A DNA stretch of 6,120 bases, from contig JALSQL010000162.1 of assembly GCA_026985435.1 (NCBI GenBank), forward strand, positions 1 through 6,120, written 5' to 3'. Positions 5,815-6,120 of this stretch are shown one piece after another. The stretch comes from Acidilobaceae archaeon. Lineage in GTDB: Archaea > Thermoproteota > Thermoprotei_A > Sulfolobales > Acidilobaceae. Within the stretch, counting starts at the first letter, position 1, and each line of letters begins with the position of its first letter. The translations under genes were made by a program, and so were the position numbers. Under the pieces are notes generated by a model that saw only the letters and a list, made by a program, of their open reading frames with translations, was not told the origin of the DNA and did no database searches.

Positions 5815-6120
5815 GTGCCGCGAGTGCTCATGCGCGAACTCTACGTAGAGTGGTTCAAGAGCATCAGGCGGCTGAGGATACCATTGGAGCCTGGGGTCAG
5901 GGTGCTAGTCGGCGCAAACGCCAGCGGTAAGACGAACATACTCGAGGCCGCCCATTTCATATACAAGGCGTTCGTCGAGGCCCCCCAGAAGCTGCCCTAC
6001 CAGCCGCACGCGCCCACCTACTGGTCGCCGCTCGATATCTTCCACGGCAAGGACCCCAGTAGGCCGATAGTAGTGGGCATCGGCTCATCGGTCTACCTGC
6101 CGCTACGCGGCGGTGGGTGG
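5815..6120 (+). CDS. RecF/SMC-type AAA ATPase, N-terminal fragment cut by the right edge
   Basis: The 102 codons visible from the GTG at 5815 are open to the edge, and I translated them directly. Residues 8-25 (E-L-Y-V-E-W-F-K-S-I-R-R-L) are the typical opening strand and F-K-S-I turn of ABC-type ATPases of the RecF/SMC/Rad50 class. A complete Walker A follows at 33-40 (G-A-N-A-S-G-K-T) with N41-I-L-E-A after it, the usual continuation in this class. The rest (46-102) is polar and family-specific. Walker B, the signature motif and any coiled coil would lie off the window, so the subfamily (DNA-repair RecF-like, nuclease-linked AAA or SMC-like) cannot be decided. The ATG at 5830 would give the more usual distance to Walker A, but GTG 5815 has the ribosome site. 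The gene is 69 bases after the MFS-like gene on the same strand, so an operon is plausible though no functional link is evident. Confidence 0.85.
   Translation, partial: MPRVLMRELYVEWFKSIRRLRIPLEPGVRVLVGANASGKTNILEAAHFIYKAFVEAPQKLPYQPHAPTYWSPLDIFHGKDPSRPIVVGIGSSVYLPLRGGGW

Noticed and set aside
5743..5815. The MFS-like gene and the AAA ATPase gene are in the same frame, separated by one TAG, suggesting readthrough or a TAG-encoded amino acid
   Set aside because: The spacer has no protein-like character, the ATPase has its own ribosome site at 5804, and nothing in the window suggests pyrrolysine use. The shared frame is a one-in-three coincidence.
1..6120. CRISPR arrays, insertion sequences, tRNA genes, attachment sites
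   Set aside because: No direct repeats with regular spacing, no transposase-like frame, no terminal inverted repeats and no tRNA arms were seen on either strand.

Overview
This looks like a piece of a GC-rich hyperthermophilic archaeal chromosome, most likely Thermoproteota (crenarchaeal, Desulfurococcales-like). The reasons are TATAAA/TTTAAA promoter boxes, very short leaders with GGAGGTG/GGTGA ribosome sites, GTG and TTG starts, frequent AGG arginine and ATA isoleucine codons, and surface proteins with Thr/Ser-rich stalks and Ile/Val/Ala-rich anchors. No species is named because that cannot be decided from the sequence alone.

Layout. The left half (3-3064, minus strand) is an ABC uptake system. 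An extracellular solute-binding protein (about 3052/3064 to 1484) is followed by an inner-membrane permease of the fused iron(III)/FbpB-like type (1400 to the left edge, incomplete). The ATPase gene and the second half of the permease are expected beyond the left edge. Between the two genes, a T5 run that could end the binding-protein transcript overlaps a TTTAAA box that could restart transcription for the permease.

A compact back-to-back promoter at about 3068-3152 separates this pair from the plus-strand genes. The first of these (3164-4342) encodes an exported, C-terminally membrane-anchored protein whose globular part resembles the class I glutamine-amidotransferase-like fold (ThuA / DUF4350 / GldG-IFT52 type). 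It ends in a hairpin plus a long pyrimidine tract. After about 236 bases without a convincing gene comes a 12-helix MFS-like membrane protein (about 4579-5745). Then, 69 bases later and running off the right edge, comes the N-terminus of a RecF/SMC-type AAA ATPase with an intact Walker A.

How they may work together. The binding protein carries a good match to an archaeal class III (pilin-like) signal peptide, so it is probably held on the outer face of the membrane by its N-terminus and passes ligand to the permease. The divergent anchored protein has the mirror-image architecture (globular part, then Thr-rich stalk, then C-terminal anchor) and shares the promoter region, so it could be a surface partner of the transporter; this is inference. 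The MFS-like protein and the AAA ATPase look like a separate transcription unit with no evident tie to the transporter. No CRISPR array, rRNA, tRNA, insertion sequence or attachment site was seen.
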